64,000 nt of DNA, taken from NCBI RefSeq assembly GCF_003339865.1, contig NZ_QPKV01000004.1, positions 248,001 to 312,000 on the forward strand, given 5' to 3'. The position numbers and the translations under genes were made by a program. Below, piece after piece: positions 26,950-36,370 of this stretch. The first letter of the stretch is position 1. Every line of letters starts with the position of its first letter. The notes under the pieces are model-generated. The model ran no database searches. It was not told the DNA's origin and saw only the letters and a list, made by a program, of their open reading frames with translations. The stretch comes from Pedobacter chinensis (GTDB lineage: Bacteria > Bacteroidota > Bacteroidia > Sphingobacteriales > Sphingobacteriaceae).

Positions 26950-28208
26950 AATTTATAAACTGAAGATATCATTTGATCAAGAATAGCACCAGTATCTGTA
27001 GTAAACCTGAGAACATTATTATTTACTTTTTCGTTTCCATAAACAATCTCAAAGTTAATAGCGCTTTCTATATAATGTAAGGTTGTATTTTTCTGAGATA
27101 AACCAACAGCAATGCCGTAAAGACCTATAGCAAAAGTTGTTTTATCTTCAATAAATTCAGCAGCGTAAGTTCCAACTTGCAAGTTCAAAGGTTCGTGCCA
27201 AGTGGTTTTCAATGGTGCACCTAACATGTTACTAACACCTATTGCACAAACAAAATCTTCTATGGCAGTTGTGAGTTCAAATTGTACATAGATTTTCCAT
27301 TTTTGATAGACGCTAATTTCGGATTTTGCCTCATCGTCAAGATTTCTCAATTCCACTTTTAATATATTAGCTTCACGGTTTTCTGATTTCGCAAATCTAA
27401 TGCTTGCAGTATTTGTACTAAGATTAATATATTCCTCTATGATATAATTGATACTATCATTCTTGATTAATTGGCCCTTGTTTAACAATAATCCTTTGTT
27501 GCATAATTTTTTGATTGATTCCATATTATGGCTCACAAACAACACCGTTCTTCCCTCACCTTTACTCACTTCTCCCATTTTGCCTAAACACTTTTTCTGA
27601 AATTCCGCATCCCCAACAGCCAGTACCTCATCCACAATTAAAATTTCACTCTCTAAGTGTGCAGCTACCGCAAAAGCCAAGCGAACATACATCCCAGAAG
27701 AATAACGCTTAACAGGCGTATCCAAATAACGTTCTATACCGGCAAAATCAACTATTTCTTCCAGCTTGCGTTGAATTTCCTTTTTACGCATGCCCAAAAT
27801 GGCACCGTTTAAAAAAATGTTTTCTCTACCGCTCAATTCTGGATGGAACCCTGTACCGACTTCCAATAAACTTGCAATTCGGCCTTTACCTGATATTTTA
27901 CCAGTAGTAGGGGCGGTAACCTTGCTTAAAATTTTCAGCAAAGTGCTCTTTCCTGCACCATTCCGGCCAATAATGCCCACCGCATCGCCTTGCTCAATTT
28001 CAAAGTTAATGTCTTTTAAGCTCCACACCACATCACTGGTGCCCCTAACGCTGCGGTCATTGGTCTCGCCAATGCGTAAGAAAGGATCTTCCTTTCCGCG
28101 GATTCTTGCATACCAGCGTTCCAGATCACGACTGATCGTACCGGTTCCAATCTGGCCTAATTGGTAGGCTTTGGAGAGGTTTTCTACTTTTATTGCAATA
28201 TTTGCCAA
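26946..28208 (-). CDS. wzt: Polysaccharide ABC exporter ATPase (Wzt-type)
   Basis: This 420-residue protein has an N-terminal ATPase of about 245 residues: Walker A GRNGAGKST at 81-89, signature KRYSSGMYVRLA near 166, Walker B ILIVDEVLAVGD near 188 and the switch VSHN. A C-terminal ~170-residue domain follows that looks beta-rich, like the Wzt carbohydrate-binding domain that recognises the finished or capped chain. It pairs with the permease at 29008-29868 to move polysaccharide or a lipid-linked glycan across the inner membrane. The start is TTG at 28208 (MANIAIKVENLSK). Unusually, the permease is not adjacent: about 800 bp containing repeats and a four-helix gene lie between them. Confidence 0.9.
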   Translation of the reverse strand: MANIAIKVENLSKAYQLGQIGTGTISRDLERWYARIRGKEDPFLRIGETNDRSVRGTSDVVWSLKDINFEIEQGDAVGIIGRNGAGKSTLLKILSKVTAPTTGKISGKGRIASLLEVGTGFHPELSGRENIFLNGAILGMRKKEIQRKLEEIVDFAGIERYLDTPVKRYSSGMYVRLAFAVAAHLESEILIVDEVLAVGDAEFQKKCLGKMGEVSKGEGRTVLFVSHNMESIKKLCNKGLLLNKGQLIKNDSINYIIEEYINLSTNTASIRFAKSENREANILKVELRNLDDEAKSEISVYQKWKIYVQFELTTAIEDFVCAIGVSNMLGAPLKTTWHEPLNLQVGTYAAEFIEDKTTFAIGLYGIAVGLSQKNTTLHYIESAINFEIVYGNEKVNNNVLRFTTDTGAILDQMISSVYKL

Positions 28209-28532
28209 GTGATTTAAGTTAAGTGTTTAGAGGGCAGGGTTTAGTGTGGCTTGAGGTTTAAGAGATGAGTGTTTAGGGATTAAAGATTAGTATTTAGTTT
28301 AGAAGCTATAGCTCATGATAATTTTCAAATCAGTTATAAATTCATACATTGAAATTAGTTGTTTTATTATAGAATCTATTAAGCCCTTTGAATTCTAACC
28401 CTCTAACCACTCAGTTCTAACCTTATTAAGTTCACGCAGCACTAATCCTCTAACCACTCAACCCTAACCAATTAAGTGTACGCAGCACTACCCCCCTAAC
28501 CATTCAACCCTAACCCCTCAACTTTAACCCAA
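28209..28532. repeat. Low-complexity spacer with degenerate ~50-bp tandem repeat
   Basis: Between wzt and the four-helix gene, CTCTAACCACTCA-type text recurs with CACGCAGCAC/TACGCAGCAC landmarks, about three times between roughly 28398 and 28535. Similar CCTAACCC-rich filler appears at 6475-6530, 28960-29010 and 31050-31085. I see no gene in it. Confidence 0.7.
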
Positions 28533-28892
28533 TTAAGTCAGTTGTGCTTTTCGCAAGCCACTCAATTTAGTAGTTATGTTTTCTATTTTCGATCGTGATT
28601 TCAAATAATCTTCTTCAGTTATGTAATCTAAATCCAGGGCTGCAATTAAATGATTTAGCGTTTCCAAAGTAGTAGTATAAGCCATGTTCGTATAATGCGC
28701 TTTGTCTTTCGAAGTAATTTTACCTGAACCTTCGGCTAAACAGGCACCGATACTGCTGACAGCTCTTTTAATTTGACTTATTAATCCAAAAGTTTCTTCT
28801 TTAGGAAATTTTGTGGTTAAAAGGTAAATGTCTTTTCTAAATGCCCTCGACAATTGCCAAACTTCTAACTTTTCAAATGAGTAGGTATGCAT
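28533..28892 (-). CDS. Four-helix bundle protein (S23/IVP-type)
   Basis: This 119-residue, all-helical protein begins HTYSFEKLEVWQLSRAFRKD and contains ISQIKRAVSSIGACLAEGSG, the signature of the four-helix proteins first found in intervening sequences of 23S rRNA genes. Family members are scattered in Bacteroidota genomes; their function is unknown. Here it splits the wzt-wzm pair and is flanked on both sides by low-complexity repeats, which suggests it arrived as a small independent cassette. A hairpin lies in its leader (28896-28923). Confidence 0.9.
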   Translation of the reverse strand: MHTYSFEKLEVWQLSRAFRKDIYLLTTKFPKEETFGLISQIKRAVSSIGACLAEGSGKITSKDKAHYTNMAYTTTLETLNHLIAALDLDYITEEDYLKSRSKIENITTKLSGLRKAQLT

Positions 28893-28895
28893 AAT

Positions 28896-28923
28896 CTTTA
28901 TTTAATTTTTTAAGTAAATAAAG
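28896..28923 (-). promoter_or_regulatory. Perfect inverted repeat in the leader of the four-helix gene
   Basis: CTTTATTTA (28896-28904) and TAAATAAAG (28915-28923) are exact complements with a 10-base gap. The repeat starts 3 bp upstream of the ATG at 28892, so it could act as an operator or as an RNA hairpin hiding the ribosome-binding region. Function is inferred only. Confidence 0.4.
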
Positions 28924-29007
28924 GATGATTGGTATAAATATATAACTTTTGCTCCATGCTTTCTAACCCTCTAACCCCTAAACCCTCCAACTCCTAACCC
29001 TCCAACC

Positions 29008-29868
29008 CTAAACAGTATCCACAAAATTCCGTTCCACCTTGTTAAAAATCACAATTCCGAAAATCAATAATACCAGTGTTACTCCGGTTGCGTAACCTAA
29101 ACTTCCCCAGCTAAAACTTCCTTCGCCTAAAAATCCATACCTGAAAGTTTCAATAATGGGCGTCATGGGGTTATACTCAATAATCCAGGCATAAGCGGGA
29201 TATTTGTTAAAAGCTTCAGATAGGGGATAGATCACTGTGGTGGCATACATTAAAAGCTGCACGCCAAAAGTCACTAAAAAGGCAAGATCACGGTATTTGG
29301 TTGTCATGGCAGAAATAATCATCCCGGTGCCCAGACCCAATAGGGCCATTAAGATGACAATAACAGGAAAAAGGCCGATAGCCCAGGTAACGGCAAAGTG
29401 TGCATCAACTACAAAATAATAATAAGCCATCATGAAGATGAACAACAGCATTTGAACGCCAAAGCGTACCAGGTTGCTAACCACGATACTTAAAGGCATA
29501 ATGAGCCTGGGAAAATACACTTTTCCAAATATGTTTGCATTATCTTTAAATACGGTAGATGTCTTGGTCAGGCAATCTGCGAAATAATTCCATGCAGTAA
29601 TGCCCGCCATGTAAAATAGTGGCTTTGGCAGGCCATCGGTTGATATTCCGGCAAGATTACCAAAAATAAAGGTAAAGATGATGGTGGTGAATAGCGGCTG
29701 GATAAAAAACCAGAGCGGCCCCAAAATGGTTTGTTTGTAAAACGACACGAAGTCACGGCGAACCAAAAGCCATAAAAGATCACGGTATGCCCAAAGCTCA
29801 TTCAACTTCAGGTCAAACAGCGATGCTTTTGCTTCGATTGTCCAGTTATATTCTTCTTTATTAACCAT
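29008..29868 (-). CDS. wzm: Polysaccharide ABC exporter permease (Wzm-type)
   Basis: This 286-residue, six-helix ABC-2 type permease starts with a cytoplasmic amphipathic region and YRDLLWLLVRRDFVSFYKQT. It contains GPLWFFIQPLFTTIIFTFIF, a pattern typical of Wzm/TagG/KpsM proteins. The C-terminal half has YNPMTPIIETFRYGFLGEGS, the usual family signature before the last helix. It forms the membrane channel for the ATPase at 26946-28208. It overlaps the upstream glycosyltransferase gene by 8 bp. Confidence 0.92.
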   Translation of the reverse strand: MVNKEEYNWTIEAKASLFDLKLNELWAYRDLLWLLVRRDFVSFYKQTILGPLWFFIQPLFTTIIFTFIFGNLAGISTDGLPKPLFYMAGITAWNYFADCLTKTSTVFKDNANIFGKVYFPRLIMPLSIVVSNLVRFGVQMLLFIFMMAYYYFVVDAHFAVTWAIGLFPVIVILMALLGLGTGMIISAMTTKYRDLAFLVTFGVQLLMYATTVIYPLSEAFNKYPAYAWIIEYNPMTPIIETFRYGFLGEGSFSWGSLGYATGVTLVLLIFGIVIFNKVERNFVDTV

Positions 29869-30985
29869 TAATGGATGGGATTGAGGAAAGGTTAAGCAAC
29901 TTCAATATGTTTTCCTGATAACGTTGAAAGCCAAAAGTATCCAGACACTTTTGTTGAATCGCATGTTGATTAGAATTTGCAGGTTCCAGGCGGCTTAATA
30001 TGGCAGATTTAATTTCTGCTATACGTTCAGGATGAACCAATGTTCCGAGATCTCCATCCAAAAGCGCATCACTGCTGCCATCCTGATTCCCTGCGATTAC
30101 GTTACACCCGCATGCTGCCGCCTCAATAAATGCAATTCCAAATCCCTCGCCTTTACTTGGCATTACAAATACATCAGCCAAAAGAAAATGATCGATAACA
30201 TCCTCTTCCGGGAGAAAACCAGTAAGCAGTACCCTTCCTGTTAAGTGATTTGCTGCAATTAAGTCTGTAATTCTTTTTGTTTCAATGGCATCAGCTTTAC
30301 CTGACAAAATATAGTAAACATCTTTAGGTAAATCTTTTAATGTTGCCAAAACCTGGTCGTAGCCTTTATATTGTTCGCTATGCGATAATCTGGTTAACGT
30401 AAAAAGGACCTTACTTGTTGAAGGCAGATGGTACTTTTCTAATAGCGTTTTGGGTTTTTTAAACGCTGCTGGGGGATCAAAAAAGGGATCCAGGCAATTA
30501 TTAAGAATGCTGACTTGTGTTTTAGGGATATGATGGCGGATCATGATCTGATCTGCAGTATATCGGCTTACAGCCCATATCTCTACATTGTTTTTTATGA
30601 AACTGGTTTTCCATGGACTTAATTTGCCCCATATTTCAATTCCATGGGCAAACAGAATAATCCTTTTTTGAGGCTTCAGTTTTTTAATGATCCAGGCCAC
30701 TGACAAAAGATTAATATGACTTAAAATGATAATGTCTGCGTTTAATCCTGCTTTTATGGCATGTAAAAGAAAACTCCATTTCCTGCCATTAAAACCTTTG
30801 AAATTTGTATTTGCAGTATATCTGGTATCCGGTTTTTCGTCATACATACTCATCACTGCTGGTGTGTTTTTAAGTGTAACAGACCAGTCAGACAGTATTT
30901 TGGTTACCGAGCGACAAACTTTTTCTATTCCACCCGTTAAGCTGAAGGTATGTAAACTAAGCAACAAAATCTTTTTGCTATCCAA
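29861..30985 (-). CDS. GT4 glycosyltransferase
   Basis: This 374-residue GT-B enzyme opens ILLLSLHTFSLTGGIEKVCR (GGIEK acceptor loop). It has VLFTLTRLSHSEQYKGYDQV at the domain boundary and GEGFGIAFIEAAACGCNVIA (E-x7-E). The start is TTG at 30985. It is coupled to wzm by an 8-bp overlap. GC content looks closer to housekeeping genes than the AT-rich block further downstream, so it probably belongs to the conserved part of the locus. Confidence 0.87.
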   Translation of the reverse strand: MDSKKILLLSLHTFSLTGGIEKVCRSVTKILSDWSVTLKNTPAVMSMYDEKPDTRYTANTNFKGFNGRKWSFLLHAIKAGLNADIIILSHINLLSVAWIIKKLKPQKRIILFAHGIEIWGKLSPWKTSFIKNNVEIWAVSRYTADQIMIRHHIPKTQVSILNNCLDPFFDPPAAFKKPKTLLEKYHLPSTSKVLFTLTRLSHSEQYKGYDQVLATLKDLPKDVYYILSGKADAIETKRITDLIAANHLTGRVLLTGFLPEEDVIDHFLLADVFVMPSKGEGFGIAFIEAAACGCNVIAGNQDGSSDALLDGDLGTLVHPERIAEIKSAILSRLEPANSNQHAIQQKCLDTFGFQRYQENILKLLNLSSIPSING

Positions 30986-31084
30986 TAATTTTCTTGTTTA
31001 AGGTTAAGCTGTGGAAAAATTCTAAATCAAATGTGCTTTGGTAATTAAACAACTCCCCAACTAAACGACTTCCCACCTAAACAC

Positions 31085-32887
31085 CTAACCCTTCCCCCAT
31101 ATCTGATGCAACGCCAATATTTTGCTCCAATGTAAATCTCCTTTCTTAAAAGATCTAACCAATTGCCTGGAATAATCATTTTGCTCAAGGCCCTTCAAAA
31201 ATGATTCGTTTTCTTTTAGCCAATGTTGAAAAGGAAAAATAAAACCCATCTTATGTCGATCCCAGATTTCTTTCGGTAAAATATTTATAAAAGCTTTGAT
31301 CAGTAAAGATTTTGGCAGCGATTTTTCGAATTTTATTCCAGGTGCAATGTTTTTAACGGCTTGTACAAACTCTTGATCTAAGAATGGCACCCTTACTTCA
31401 ATCCCATGCTGCATGCTCATGTTATCAGTATCCTTTAACAATTGATTTTGCATGTAGAGATTATACTCTAACCAACTGGCTTGTTCTTCAGGATTAAGGT
31501 CATTTGGAATATTGTTGATTTGTGCAGTCGTTAAAACTTCGTCAACTTTTGAAATGGAACATTCCAGCAATGCAGCAATTTCATCAGGCGTAAATATTCC
31601 CCGTAAAAAAAGATATTTTCCAACCGTGTTTTTATAGCTGAGGTAATAGGATCTTTTTAAAGCCGGTTTATTAAATTTAATTCCCGTTCTTAACACGAAA
31701 CCAGGCAATTTGCTTAGTTTTTTAACCATGGCCATCCGCTTGAATGAAGGATACCCACCAAAAAGCTCATCGGCCCCGATGCCGGATAATACAGCTTTTA
31801 GGTTATTTTCCTTAGCAAAATAATTAATGAACCATGAATTTATCCCATCTGCACTGGGTTGATCCATTGAATGAAGTGCTTTTGGGAAATTAGCATTGAA
31901 AATTTCCTTGTCAATTTTATATTCAGCGTGTTTTCCATTTATTTTGGCACTGATTAAATCCTGAAATGATTTTTCGGAAAACTTCTCTTCATCAAAGTTG
32001 ATGGATAAGGTGTTAAGTTGGGATTGCTCATTTTTTTCCGATAAGCACTCTTGCGAAAGTAAACATAGAATGCTGCTGTCAATACCACCGCTGAGAAATA
32101 AACCAATGGGCGCATCAGCTATTAAATGCCTTTTGGTTGCACTTCTTAATGTTTTTTGAATGTGATTCACAGCACGCTGTTGATCATTTATCTCCATTGA
32201 ATTAACTTCAGCAGTGAAGTTTTTAATCTCAAATAGATTTGTGGCATGATTCCATTGAAGATAATGGGCTTTCGGAAGCATTTTTACCGCTTCGAGGGTG
32301 GTATAGGGTTCGGGGATATGACCAAATGCTAAAAAATAAATCTTCCAGTCAGGATCTTCATTAAAATGATAAGCCGTGCCTTTAAAGGCACGAATCTCCG
32401 AAGAAAATGTTAATTTATTGTCATCGGCAGCATAATACAAAGGTTTAATTCCTGCCTGGTCTCTAACCAGATAAGTTAATTGTTTGTCTTTATCATGCAA
32501 GGCAAATGCAAACATGCCGTTGAGTTTGCTAAAACCTGCTGTACCATAGGCATGGTAACAAGCCAGGATAATTTCTGTATCACTATTGGTTTGAAAGTGA
32601 TGTCCGCTGGCCAGCAATTCTGCTTTTAATTCCTGAAAGTTATAAATTTCACCATTAAAGGTAATGACCAGTTTGTTTTCATGGTAAAACATAGGTTGAT
32701 GCCCGGTAGGAGAGAGATCTATCAGAGCTAATCTGCGGTGGCCAAATGCAATGCCATTTTCTATATCAATATAAAAACCTTCTCCATCAGGACCACCATG
32801 CGCCATGAGATCACACATCGCTTGAACTTCATTTTGAAGTACTGCTGAATTCTGGCTTTTATCAATTATTCCGGCAATGCGGCACAT
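31085..32887 (-). CDS. asnB: Asparagine synthase-type glutamine amidotransferase
   Basis: This 600-residue enzyme has an N-terminal class II glutaminase domain (Met-Cys2 nucleophile in MCRIAGIID, GHRRLALIDLSPTGHQP, FNGEIYN) and a C-terminal synthetase domain. The latter has the PP-motif LFLSGGIDSSILC and VLSGIGADELFGGYP. Position 3 is Arg where many AsnB proteins have Gly. AsnB homologues inside EPS loci often amidate sugar acids instead of making free asparagine, so a uronamide in this polymer is possible. It lies downstream of the antiterminator gene, across a ~1.5-kb repeat spacer. Confidence 0.88.
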   Translation of the reverse strand: MCRIAGIIDKSQNSAVLQNEVQAMCDLMAHGGPDGEGFYIDIENGIAFGHRRLALIDLSPTGHQPMFYHENKLVITFNGEIYNFQELKAELLASGHHFQTNSDTEIILACYHAYGTAGFSKLNGMFAFALHDKDKQLTYLVRDQAGIKPLYYAADDNKLTFSSEIRAFKGTAYHFNEDPDWKIYFLAFGHIPEPYTTLEAVKMLPKAHYLQWNHATNLFEIKNFTAEVNSMEINDQQRAVNHIQKTLRSATKRHLIADAPIGLFLSGGIDSSILCLLSQECLSEKNEQSQLNTLSINFDEEKFSEKSFQDLISAKINGKHAEYKIDKEIFNANFPKALHSMDQPSADGINSWFINYFAKENNLKAVLSGIGADELFGGYPSFKRMAMVKKLSKLPGFVLRTGIKFNKPALKRSYYLSYKNTVGKYLFLRGIFTPDEIAALLECSISKVDEVLTTAQINNIPNDLNPEEQASWLEYNLYMQNQLLKDTDNMSMQHGIEVRVPFLDQEFVQAVKNIAPGIKFEKSLPKSLLIKAFINILPKEIWDRHKMGFIFPFQHWLKENESFLKGLEQNDYSRQLVRSFKKGDLHWSKILALHQIWGKG

Positions 32888-32983
32888 ACACTAAATTTTT
32901 ATTGATACTTACGACCGAACACAGCTTCGCCCCCTCAGTCACATTTTCTTAAAAAAATGAACTGATTATTTGTTCTGATTCAT

Positions 32984-33007
32984 TCATGTTGAGCTTGTCA
33001 AAGCATC
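32984..33007. repeat. REP-like element
   Basis: TCATGTTGAGCTTGTCAAAG plus CATC belongs to the same family as the elements at 1382, 6081, 6298 and 8301. This copy is intergenic. Confidence 0.65.
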
Positions 33008-33041
33008 AACACTCTTGTTTAATCTCGATCCAGTTTTACAT

Positions 33042-34400
33042 CTGCGCCCTGTCAGGCCTTTCCACTGATTCTCCGTTTCACTCTCCACCGGCCTAACAAA
33101 TTTTTAGGGAGGCAATGTCCGGGCCAAAGCACTGACTTCCAAATAAAAAACATTTTCAGTTCATTAACCCCTATCCGCCTATCGGCACCTTTCCCCTTAA
33201 AGGGAAAGGCTCGTAAACCATATTTTTCGCGGCAATGTCACGCCCTGGTTTTATCTACCGGCTATTTGCAGTTTCACATCTGCGCCCTGTCAGGCCTTCC
33301 CACTGAATCTTCGTTTCACTCTCCACCGGCCTAACAAATTTTTAGGGAGGCAATGTCCTGGCCAAACCACTGACTTCCGAATAAAAATTTTCAGCCGGAG
33401 ACTTTTGTTGCTTTTGGTCTCTCAAAAGCAAAATGCCCGTCTGGCCAAGACTCCAACAATCCCTCTAACCCTAAGGTAAACCTATTTCAAAGATCACCTG
33501 TTGATCCTGACCTGCGCCCTGTCAGGCCTTCCCACTGATTCTCCGTTTCGCTCTCCACCGGCCTAACAAATTTTTAGGGAGGCAATGTCCCGGCCAAACC
33601 GCTGACTTCCAAATAAAAAACATTTTCAGTTCATTAACCCCTATCCGCCTATCGGCACCTTTCCCCTTAAAGGGAAAGGCTCGTAAACCATATTTTTCGC
33701 GGCAATGTCACGCCCTTGTTTTATCTACCTGCTATATGCAGTTTCACATCTGCGCCCTGTCAGGCCTTCCCACTGAATCTTCGTTTCACTCTTTACCGGC
33801 CTAACAAATTTTTAGGGAGGCAATGTCCGGGCCAAACCGCTGACTTCCGAATAAAAATTTTCAGCCGGAGACTTTTGTTGCTTTTGGTCTCTCAAAAGCA
33901 AAAGGCCCGCCTGGCCAAGACTCCAACAATCCCTCTAACCCTAAGGTAAACCTATTTCAAAGATCACCTGTAATCCTGACCTGCGCCCTGTCAGACCTTC
34001 CCACTGATTCTCCGTTTCACTCTTTACCGGCCTAACAAATTTTTAGGGAGGCAATGTCTCTGCCAAACCACTGACTTCCGAATAAAAATTTTCAGCCGGA
34101 GACTTTTGTTGCTTTTGGTCTCTCAAAAGCAAAAGGCCTGTCTGGCCAAGACTCCAACAATCCCTCTAACCCTAAGGTAAACCTATTTCAAAGATCACCT
34201 GTTGATCCTGACCTGCGCCCTGTCAGGCCTTCCCACTGATTCTCCGTTTCACTCTCCACCGGCCTAACAAATTTTTAGGGAGGCAATGTCTCTGCCAAAC
34301 CACTGACTTCCGAATAAAAATTTTCAGCCGGCAGTTTTTGTTTCTTTTTGTTGTCAAAAAGAAAGACGCCCGTCTGGCTAAGACTCCAACAATCCCAAAA
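33042..34400. repeat. Higher-order tandem repeat array (A-B)(A-B)-B-B, ~232/238-bp units
   Basis: CTGCGCCCTGTCAGG landmarks lie at 33042, 33280, 33512, 33750, 33981 and 34213. The first and third units continue with CCTATCGGCACCTTTCCCCT and an AAGGGAAAGG palindrome half (form A). The others continue with an AGCCGG / TTTTGGTCTCTCAAAAGC hairpin (form B). An A-B pair of ~470 bp is therefore duplicated and followed by two more B units, the last one diverged. The array fills the space between asnB and the antiterminator. Short frames inside it are not genes. Confidence 0.92.
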
Positions 34401-34407
34401 CCCATTC

Positions 34408-34911
34408 CTATATCGGCTCTACAAAAGCCATCGAAGTATTAATATTAATTGAATACCCGACATTATCTAAACGCAAAATAATACGCTGTTTATTATGTAT
34501 GGACACCATTTCTGCTACCATATCTTTAAATGGACCTGCTTTAATTATGACTTTTTCGCCAGGTTTGATATCATAATCGAACACTTCCAGTTCTTCATCT
34601 GTAGCTAATAATAACTTTAATTGTTCAATTTGCTGATCGGGCATGGCAGCTATTTTCCCTGAAAAATAAAGAAACCTGGCAATGCCATTTGTCATTAAAA
34701 CCTCCGCATACTCTTTGGCCGAAATATACACAAACAGATAAGATTTTAGGAGTGGTTCTTCAATAATTTTCTTCCTGTCACTCCACTGTTTAAGTGTTTT
34801 GCGCAAAGGAAGATAAGTCGTAATTCCTTTTCTGATTAATTCATCGAATGCTTTTTTCTCTGCTCTTGAACGGGTATAAACCGGATACCAACGATATTCG
34901 TGATCAATCAT
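34408..34911 (-). CDS. UpxY-like NusG-family transcription antiterminator
   Basis: This 167-residue protein has an NGN domain (YRWYPVYTRSRAEKKAFDEL, then EPLLKSYLFVYISAKEYAEV and FLYFSGKIAAMPDQQIEQL). A short C-terminal KOW-like domain follows (KPGEKVIIKAGPFKDMVAEM). Specialised NusG paralogues such as RfaH, LoaP and UpxY load at the 5' part of long polysaccharide operons and prevent premature termination. With some 25 genes over 33 kb downstream, such a factor makes sense here. It is preceded by wzc, about 1.46 kb away, and followed by ~1.5 kb of repeats before asnB. It starts at the ATG at 34911. Confidence 0.9.
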   Translation of the reverse strand: MIDHEYRWYPVYTRSRAEKKAFDELIRKGITTYLPLRKTLKQWSDRKKIIEEPLLKSYLFVYISAKEYAEVLMTNGIARFLYFSGKIAAMPDQQIEQLKLLLATDEELEVFDYDIKPGEKVIIKAGPFKDMVAEMVSIHNKQRIILRLDNVGYSININTSMAFVEPI

Positions 34912-35164
34912 GATACAAAACTCGGGATTTTTATGAAAGAATAGCGGTGTTTTTTTAATGAGCTTTTGAAACTCAATTTATTGATGTGATGCAGAAAAGT
35001 TAACCAACGGGAATGGGCAATCATTAAAGTGATTGTTATTTTAATAAGCAGTTAAGAGTTATTTGGTGCAATGCAAAACCAAAACTAATTAATTTCACTG
35101 TTGATATCATTTATTTTTGGAGTTTGTTGTTGCGAAATGTCAAAAATGTTGAGATTGTAAGGTA

Positions 35165-36360
35165 TGAGTACGCTTAATGTGTGGAGAGTGAAGCGATCTT
35201 CAATGCTGCCACGGGGATGGCAAATTGCTTCGTCGTTCCTCCTCACAATGACGATAATAGGAGAGAACACCAAAAAAAACCACCCCCTCCAACACACTCC
35301 CCATCACACCCCCTCCTTAAAACAGGGAGTTTCCCTCATGGCGCATCATTAAACCCCCGATACACATTTATCGGCCTGGGAAATGATGGAAGGAGAAAAC
35401 GTAAAAGCTCCTTTCCTCCATAAGTAGCTCCCTCTCTTCAAGGAGAGGGCGGGGGAGAGGTTATCTCTGTCGATGCAAACAAAAGTGGGGAGGGGGTAAG
35501 TCTTGGATTTTGGCTACCTTTTTATCAAGAAAAAGGTAGAAGCCCTTCCGGCGGCGAGGAATCTCCAGAATCATTGTCAAAACAGATTGCTTTGTCGTTC
35601 CTCCTCGCAATGACGATAATGGGAGAGAACGCCAATAAAAACCACCTCTCCAACACACTACCCATCACACCCCCTCCTTAAAACAAGGAGGGGAGTTTCC
35701 CTCATGGCGCATCATTAAATCCCCGATACACATTTGTCGGCTCAGGAAATGATGGAATGAAAACGTAAAAGCTCCTTTCCTCCATAAGTAGCTCCCTCTC
35801 TTCAAGGAGAGGGCGGGGGGAGAGGTTATCTCTGTCGATGCAAACAAAAGTGGGGAGGGGATAAATCTTGGATTTTGGCTACCTTTTTATCAAGAAAAAG
35901 GTAGGAGCCCTTCCGGCGGCGAGGAATCTCCAGAATCATTGTCAAAACAGATTGCTTTGTCGTTCCTCCTCGCAATGACGATAATGGGAGAGAACGCCAA
36001 TAAAAACCACCCCTCCAACACACTACCCATCACACCCCCTCCTTAAAACAAGGAGGGGAGTTCCCCTCATGGCGCATCATTAAATCCCTGATACACATTT
36101 ATCGGCCTGGGAAATGATGGAAGGAGAAAACGTAAAAGCTCCTTTCCTCTATAAGTAGCTCCCTCTCTTCAAGGAGAGGGCGGGGGGAGAGGTTATCTCT
36201 GTCGATGCAAACAAAAGTGGGGAGGGGGTAAGTCTTGGGGTTTGGTTACCTTTTTATCAAGAAAAAAGTAAGAGCCCTTCCGGCGGCGAGGAAGCTCCAG
36301 AATCATTGTCAAAACAGATTGCTTCATTATTTCTCCTCATAACGATAATGAGAGAGAGGA
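35165..36360. repeat. Tandem array of ~365-bp units upstream of the antiterminator gene
   Basis: The landmark TTATCTCTGTCGATGC occurs at 35461, 35826 and 36193 (spacing 365 and 367), with a partial unit before the first. Each unit contains a GGCTACCTTTTTATCAAG stretch, an AGATTGCTT...TCCTCGCAATGACG element (widespread in bacterial spacers), a CCCCCTCCTTAAAACAAGG palindrome and a CCCTCTC-TTCAAG-GAGAGGG hairpin. A further copy lies at about 39036-39435 on the other side of wzc. Translated frames of 60-65 residues repeat with the unit and are artefacts. Confidence 0.92.
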
Positions 36361-36370
36361 AAAAAAACAC

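Noticed and set aside
27790..28167. 125-residue plus-strand open frame
   Set aside because: It is antisense to the ATPase core of wzt, which has clear Walker motifs on the other strand.
33716..34405. Short open frames on both strands (60-77 residues) in the spacer before the antiterminator gene
   Set aside because: They are encoded by the repeat array and recur with it.
35461..36023. Repeated 60-65 residue open frames on the minus strand upstream of the antiterminator gene
   Set aside because: They lie wholly in the ~365-bp repeat units and consist of translated palindromes.
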